NCBI GenBank assembly: GCA_026417815.1
Contig: JAOACN010000710.1
Location: 1 to 10,787 of the forward strand
DNA length: 10,787 bases
Reading direction: 5' to 3'
Origin: Chloroflexaceae bacterium
GTDB lineage: Bacteria > Chloroflexota > Chloroflexia > Chloroflexales > Chloroflexaceae
Shown here: positions 7,177-10,787 of the stretch, one piece after another
How the letters are laid out: each line of letters starts with the position of its first letter
How positions within the stretch are numbered: position 1 is the stretch's first letter
Notes under the pieces: generated by a model
Seen by the model: the letters and a program-made list of their open reading frames with translations, nothing else
Told to the model about the DNA's origin: nothing
The model's database searches: none
Made by a program: the position numbers and the translations under genes

Positions 7177-8190
7177 GTGCCAGCGTCAGTCAGACTAGCA
7201 GACCTGGATCTGGTCGTGAGCTACGTAACGTCAATCCGTCCTGGAACGAGACCTTACCGGCGCGCGTTGTTCCAGAACGCGCGGTTCGCGGCGCTACCCG
7301 CCCCCGCGCCGTCGCGCCCGCTGGCCCGCGTCCTGGTGAGCGACGATGACCCGGACATCCGCCAGATCTACGCCCTGCTGCTGACCAGTCACGGCTTCGA
7401 GTACCTCGGCGCGCCCGCGGGCGACGGCCCGGCGACCCTCGACCTGGCGACCCGCGTCCGGCCCCATCTGGTTATCACCGACGTGCATAAGCCGGGCTTC
7501 GATGGCCACCGCCTGCGGGATATGTTGCGCGCCAATCCGGCTACGGCCCACATCCCCGTGCTGACCGTCTCGACGATGGACCCGATGAGCGATCCTCGCC
7601 TGGCCGCGACGGGCCCGCTAGACGACCACTTCCTCAAGCCCTTCACGTTTGAGGCCCTGCTCTACCGCGTGGTGGCCCTGTTGCCGCTGGGGGCGGCGGC
7701 GCACGACCAGTTGGTGGCGCGGGCGCAGCGGTTTTCTTGCTACGAACATTTTCACCCCGTTACCGGCCTGCCCTGCCTGCACACCCTGGCGAACGCGCTG
7801 CCCGCCCTCACGGCGCAGCCTGGCTGGGCTGCAACCAGTGTGAGCATCGGGGGGTTCGCGGCGCTGGTGCGGCGCTGTGGCCGCCCGGTGGCCGAAGGCG
7901 TGCTGGCCCGCCTGGGCGCCCTGGTGCGGGCCGTGGCCGGGCCAGAGGTCTTTGCCGCGCACCCTGGCTTCGACCCGCAGGTGGCCCTCGTCGGCCCGCG
8001 TGAAGCCGTTGCCGTGGCCTCCGCTGCCCTGGCGGCCCCCTTCGAGGGCCTCCAGCAGTGGGCCGTCCGCTGTAGCCCCCCGCTCTCGCCGCCCCGGTTG
8101 CGTCTCTTCCACGTTGATGACCGCGCAGGTCTCGAGATCGGCCTGCTGGACCTGCGGGCGGCCCTGCGCGGCGAATTGCGCACCGGCTGA
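7177..8190 (+). CDS. Response regulator: receiver domain plus degenerate GGDEF-like domain
   Basis: A 337-residue cytoplasmic signalling protein with a GTG start. Residues 50-165 form a CheY-like receiver: acidic cluster DDD at 56-58, phospho-acceptor Asp102 in ITDVHKPGFDG, Ser132 in VLTVST and Lys154 in FLKPF, so phosphorylation by a histidine kinase is expected. After a linker, HFHPVTGLPCLHTLANALPA (about 190-210) resembles the DxLTGLPN opening of diguanylate cyclases, and later IGGFAALVRRCGRPVAEGVL resembles the GGDEF helix region. Where the GGDEF signature is expected there is HPGFDPQVALVG instead. The domain therefore lacks the catalytic motif and should not make c-di-GMP; it may bind a ligand or partner. 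The first 48 residues are low-complexity and could be an over-extended start, though AGGAG supports GTG 7177. No sensor kinase is adjacent. It diverges from the carboxylase gene. The receiver call is firm; the GGDEF relation is inferred. Confidence 0.85.
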   Translation: MPASVRLADLDLVVSYVTSIRPGTRPYRRALFQNARFAALPAPAPSRPLARVLVSDDDPDIRQIYALLLTSHGFEYLGAPAGDGPATLDLATRVRPHLVITDVHKPGFDGHRLRDMLRANPATAHIPVLTVSTMDPMSDPRLAATGPLDDHFLKPFTFEALLYRVVALLPLGAAAHDQLVARAQRFSCYEHFHPVTGLPCLHTLANALPALTAQPGWAATSVSIGGFAALVRRCGRPVAEGVLARLGALVRAVAGPEVFAAHPGFDPQVALVGPREAVAVASAALAAPFEGLQQWAVRCSPPLSPPRLRLFHVDDRAGLEIGLLDLRAALRGELRTG

Positions 8191-8196
8191 CAACAC

Positions 8197-8215
8197 GGGG
8201 AAACCGGCTTTCCCC
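8197..8215. repeat. Family A palindrome, copy 2 (possible terminator)
   Basis: GGGGAAACCGGCTTTCCCC, with 7-bp perfect arms and a 5-base loop, starts seven bases after the response regulator stop. It sits between this gene and the convergent BKACE gene, so it could act as a terminator, though it lacks a T-run. Confidence 0.75.
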
Positions 8216-8261
8216 ACACACCTGCCGGCTGGGAGGGCCGGGCAGGGCGCGGCGGCAGACC

Positions 8262-9194
8262 TCAAAAGCCTACCCGTTCCAGGCCCTTCAGGTTCAGCAG
8301 GCTACGCACCTCGGCGGGCGTGGCGATGGGCCGGTCGAACTCTCCCGCAATCCGCACGATCTTCTCGACCAGTTCGTGGTTCCGGCCCAGCACCCCCCGG
8401 CGCACGAAGATGTTGTCCTCCAGCCCCACGCGGGCGTGCCCGCCGAGCATGATCGCCGCGGTGCACATGTGGAACTGCTGAGGGTACCCCGCGCCGATCA
8501 CCGACCAGCGGTAGCCATCAGGGCCGAAGAGGCGGGTGGCCGTATCGAGCAGGTGGGTCAGGTCGTAGAGCGTGGCGCGGATGCCGCCCAATACACCCAT
8601 CACAAACTGTAGCCAGATCGGTTTTTCCACCAATCCCTCGCTGAGCATAAAGTCAAGGTTGTAGAGATGGCCGACATCGTAGATCTCGAACTCGGGTCGC
8701 GTGTCGGTCTTGCGCATCTCTTCCAGGAAGTGCCGGATGCTGGCAAAGGTGTTGGGGAAAATGAAATCTTCGCTGCCCTTGAGCCACTGGGCCTCCCAGG
8801 GAAAGCGGTAGTCACCGTCGTTGAAGCGTCGCGCCACCGGATGGACAGAGAAGTTCATCGAGCCCATGTTGCACGTCGCCAGTTCCGGCTTCCAGGTTGG
8901 CACGACGCGCACCCGGTCGGCCGGCGCCATGCCTACCCCGCCGCCGGTGGTGGTGCAGATCACCGCGTCGGTACGGGCCTTGATCGCCTTGAGGATGGCG
9001 CCGAAGAGTTCCATATCCGATGATGGCGCGCCATTCTCGGGGTTCCGGGCGTGAATGTGGATAATTGCCGCGCCGGCGCGGGCGCACCGTTCGGCATCCT
9101 CGGCCAGTTGCTCAATGGTGTAGGGTAGGTAGGGGGTCTGGGTTGGCACCGTCACCGCGCCGGTCAGCGCGGCGGTGACGATCAACGGTTCCAT
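8262..9194 (-). CDS. BKACE (DUF849) beta-keto acid cleavage enzyme
   Basis: A 310-residue TIM-barrel metal enzyme of the 3-keto-5-aminohexanoate cleavage family. Known members condense a beta-keto acid with acetyl-CoA, giving acetoacetate and a new CoA ester. Seen: the opening MEPLIVTAALTGAVT, zinc-site HIHAR with His46 and His48 (the numbers used for Kce), the TTTGGG segment (81-86), NMGSMNFSV (109-117), the EIYDVGHLYNLDF segment (170-182), and ARVGLEDN with Arg255 and Glu259 (the third metal ligand position of the family). Length is typical. The open frame reaches 9254, but those 20 extra residues are unlike the family. ATG 9194 has AAAGGAG at 9200-9206, five bases upstream. The substrate cannot be read from sequence, since BKACE members differ widely. 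A cyclase-family hydrolase lies upstream on the same strand, 142 bases away, suggesting a shared catabolic role, but the gap is filled by repeats and cotranscription is uncertain. Confidence 0.92.
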   Translation of the reverse strand: MEPLIVTAALTGAVTVPTQTPYLPYTIEQLAEDAERCARAGAAIIHIHARNPENGAPSSDMELFGAILKAIKARTDAVICTTTGGGVGMAPADRVRVVPTWKPELATCNMGSMNFSVHPVARRFNDGDYRFPWEAQWLKGSEDFIFPNTFASIRHFLEEMRKTDTRPEFEIYDVGHLYNLDFMLSEGLVEKPIWLQFVMGVLGGIRATLYDLTHLLDTATRLFGPDGYRWSVIGAGYPQQFHMCTAAIMLGGHARVGLEDNIFVRRGVLGRNHELVEKIVRIAGEFDRPIATPAEVRSLLNLKGLERVGF

Positions 9195-9199
9195 GCGCG

Positions 9200-9206
9200 C
9201 TCCTTT
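9200..9206 (-). promoter_or_regulatory. Ribosome binding site of the BKACE gene
   Basis: AAAGGAG on the minus strand lies five bases before ATG 9194 and selects it over the longer upstream frame. Confidence 0.7.
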
Positions 9207-9246
9207 CGGTTGCCCTTGCGGCCGCGCCGCAAGCCAGTGAGAGGAA

Positions 9247-9324
9247 GGGGACACCGGGTTTCCCCGCGCCCCTTGCCGGGGGGGAGCGATGGGGACACCG
9301 GGTTTCCCCGCGCCCCTTGCCGGG
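9247..9324. repeat. 34-base perfect direct repeat (two family A copies)
   Basis: The same 34 bases occur at 9247-9280 and 9291-9324, 44 bases apart start to start with a 10-base spacer. Each begins with the family A core, on the minus strand GGGGAAACCCGGTGTCCCC, followed by GCGCCCCTTGCCGGG. The two copies are identical, which points to recent local duplication. They fill the gap between the cyclase and BKACE genes. Confidence 0.9.
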
Positions 9325-9336
9325 CAGGTTGCGAAC

Positions 9337-10098
9337 CTACAGATCCTCGAAGATTGCCACCACTCGCGTCCATCCGGCGCTGCCGCCGGTGAGTTTGACC
9401 GGAAAACAGGCGACCTTGAAGCCCGTGGGCCGGGGCAGCGCGTCGAGGTTGGCGAGTTTCTCGATGTGGCAGTACTCCAGATCGCGTCCTACCCGGTGCG
9501 CCTCCCAGATCACCGCCGGATCACCGGTTCGCTGGAAACGCTCCTTCATGGCCCAGAACGGCTGGTCCCAGCCCCAGGCGTCTATGCCCATCACACGGAT
9601 GCCCTGGGCAATGAGCCAGCGGGTCGCCTCGGCGCTCATCCCCGCGCCGGCATGGAAGTACTCGGCCTGGCCCCACAGCTTGTCGGCCCCGGTCTGGATG
9701 AGCACAATCTCGCCGGGTGCCAGGGTGTGGTTGATCCGCGCCAGGGCGGCCTGCACATCGGCGGCGCTGATCACCCCGCCACGGGGGATGTGGCGCATAT
9801 CCAGCATTACGCCGTTGCCGAAGAACCACTCCAGGGGCATCTCATCAATGGTACGGGCGCGCTGGCCGCCGCAGGTGGGGTAGTAGTGCCAGGGGGCGTC
9901 AACATGGGTGCCGGCGTGGCTGCTCATCGTCACCTTGTCGTTGGCCCAGCCGTTGCCTTCGGGCAAATCCTCCACCCGCGCCCCGAAGAAGCTGGCCATA
10001 AACGGCGCGCTCTGTTGATGGCTCTCGTGCTCGACCAGCACCGGCAGCGGTTCGCTCGGGCCGCTCTCGGTGGGCACGCTGAGGTCGAAGATCTTCAT
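9337..10098 (-). CDS. Cyclase family protein (PF04199, kynurenine formamidase-like hydrolase)
   Basis: A 253-residue metal-dependent hydrolase of the superfamily that includes bacterial kynurenine formamidase and isatin hydrolase. The signature HxGTHxDxPxH is complete: His61, Thr64, His65, Asp67 and His71 in HAGTHVDAPWH. Also seen: MKIFDLSVPT at the start, IVLIQTGAD (about 136-144), VMGIDAWGWDQPF and, at the C-terminus, FKVACFPVKLTGGSAGWTRVVA. Length fits the family. ATG 10098 is chosen because GGAGG (10107-10111) sits eight bases upstream; a GTG at 10113 in the same frame would swallow this site. The true substrate (an amide, lactam or cyclic imide) is not evident. No tryptophan-degradation genes are adjacent, so kynurenine formamidase is not asserted. 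BKACE follows downstream in the same direction. Confidence 0.9.
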   Translation of the reverse strand: MKIFDLSVPTESGPSEPLPVLVEHESHQQSAPFMASFFGARVEDLPEGNGWANDKVTMSSHAGTHVDAPWHYYPTCGGQRARTIDEMPLEWFFGNGVMLDMRHIPRGGVISAADVQAALARINHTLAPGEIVLIQTGADKLWGQAEYFHAGAGMSAEATRWLIAQGIRVMGIDAWGWDQPFWAMKERFQRTGDPAVIWEAHRVGRDLEYCHIEKLANLDALPRPTGFKVACFPVKLTGGSAGWTRVVAIFEDL

Positions 10099-10106
10099 CG
10101 GCTCTT

Positions 10107-10111
10107 CCTCC
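10107..10111 (-). promoter_or_regulatory. Ribosome binding site of the cyclase-family gene
   Basis: GGAGG on the minus strand lies eight bases before ATG 10098 and sets the start. Confidence 0.65.
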
Positions 10112-10143
10112 ACTGAAGTGAACGTAGCCGGTTGGGGGGAAGG

Positions 10144-10176
10144 GGGGAAGGGGGAAACCCGATTTCCCCCTTCCCC
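10144..10176. repeat. Family A palindrome, longest copy
   Basis: Arms GGGGAAGGGGGAAA (10144-10157) and TTTCCCCCTTCCCC (10163-10176) are perfect 14-bp complements with a 5-base loop. The core GGGGAAACCCGATTTCCCC (10151-10169) belongs to family A. It lies between pgm and the cyclase-family gene and could terminate pgm transcription, although no T-run follows. Confidence 0.85.
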
Positions 10177-10184
10177 TGCCCTAC

Positions 10185-10203
10185 GGGAGGGCTACGTCCT
10201 CCC
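10185..10203. repeat. Family B palindrome, copy 3
   Basis: GGGAGGGCTACGTCCTCCC, 19 bases, differs from the 6993 copy at two bases and keeps a stem with one G-T pair. It lies nine bases after the 14-bp family A hairpin. Confidence 0.65.
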
Positions 10204-10226
10204 AAATCCCCCCTGAAAGCATCTGC

Positions 10227-10245
10227 GGGCAAACCGGGTGTCCCC
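10227..10245. repeat. Family A palindrome, diverged copy
   Basis: GGGCAAACCGGGTGTCCCC differs at two of 19 positions from the minus-strand core of the 9247 and 9291 copies. A weaker family B-like sequence (GGGAGGGCTCCGCCCATCC, 10272-10290) follows. Confidence 0.55.
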
Positions 10246-10330
10246 ATTCCGCTGGCGAAGGAGAGGGGGCCGGGAGGGCTCCGCCCATCCAGGGACGTTT
10301 ATCCCGCCGGTGCGGGGCGATGCCGCGGCG

Positions 10331-10768
<438 letters not shown>

Positions 10769-10787
10769 CTGTCTCTTATACACATCT
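10769..10787 (-). other. Nextera/Tn5 mosaic-end adapter (artefact)
   Basis: The last 19 bases, CTGTCTCTTATACACATCT, are the reverse complement of the first 19. This is the mosaic end in the opposite orientation, as expected when a single tagmented fragment has been read end to end. Confidence 0.97.

Noticed and set aside
9247..9324. CRISPR-like direct repeats
   Set aside because: There are only two repeats with a 10-base spacer and no cas genes; the units belong to a dispersed palindrome family.

Overview
The window is a 10.8-kb metagenome-type molecule. It carries the 19-base Nextera/Tn5 mosaic-end adapter at both extremities, so both end genes are cut by library construction. It also appears to be a chimera of two bacterial genomes.

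Bases 20 to about 3,340 (left part) hold otsB (5'-truncated) and otsA on the plus strand, facing the C-terminal part of proS on the minus strand. They share high GC, frequent AGG and ATA codons, and a GC-rich convergent hairpin. This style fits a thermophilic Synergistota-like anaerobe. That assignment is tentative and rests on codon style only.

Bases from about 3,340 to 10,768 (right part) hold the N-terminal part of proS, a GNAT acetyltransferase, a biotin carboxylase-BCCP fusion, a response regulator, a BKACE (DUF849) enzyme, a PF04199 cyclase-family hydrolase and the C-terminus of pgm. Arginine is written almost only as CGC, and the gaps hold short palindromic repeats absent from the left part. 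Gene content and style suggest a Chloroflexia (Roseiflexus/Chloroflexus-like) genome, again tentatively. The switch falls inside proS, in or next to the conserved motif 2 coding stretch (about 3315-3372). The reading frame stays open, so the predicted 481-residue prolyl-tRNA synthetase is probably an artificial hybrid.

Functionally, the left part is a trehalose biosynthesis pair (OtsA makes trehalose-6-phosphate, OtsB dephosphorylates it). The right part is mixed metabolism: acyl-CoA carboxylation, possible beta-keto acid cleavage plus a metal-dependent hydrolase, glucose-phosphate interconversion, and one signalling protein whose GGDEF output domain looks degenerate. There is no RNA gene, CRISPR array, insertion sequence or phage gene that I can support. 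No undescribed multi-gene system is visible. The most notable features are the chimeric junction, the adapters, and at least two families of 19-base intergenic palindromes.
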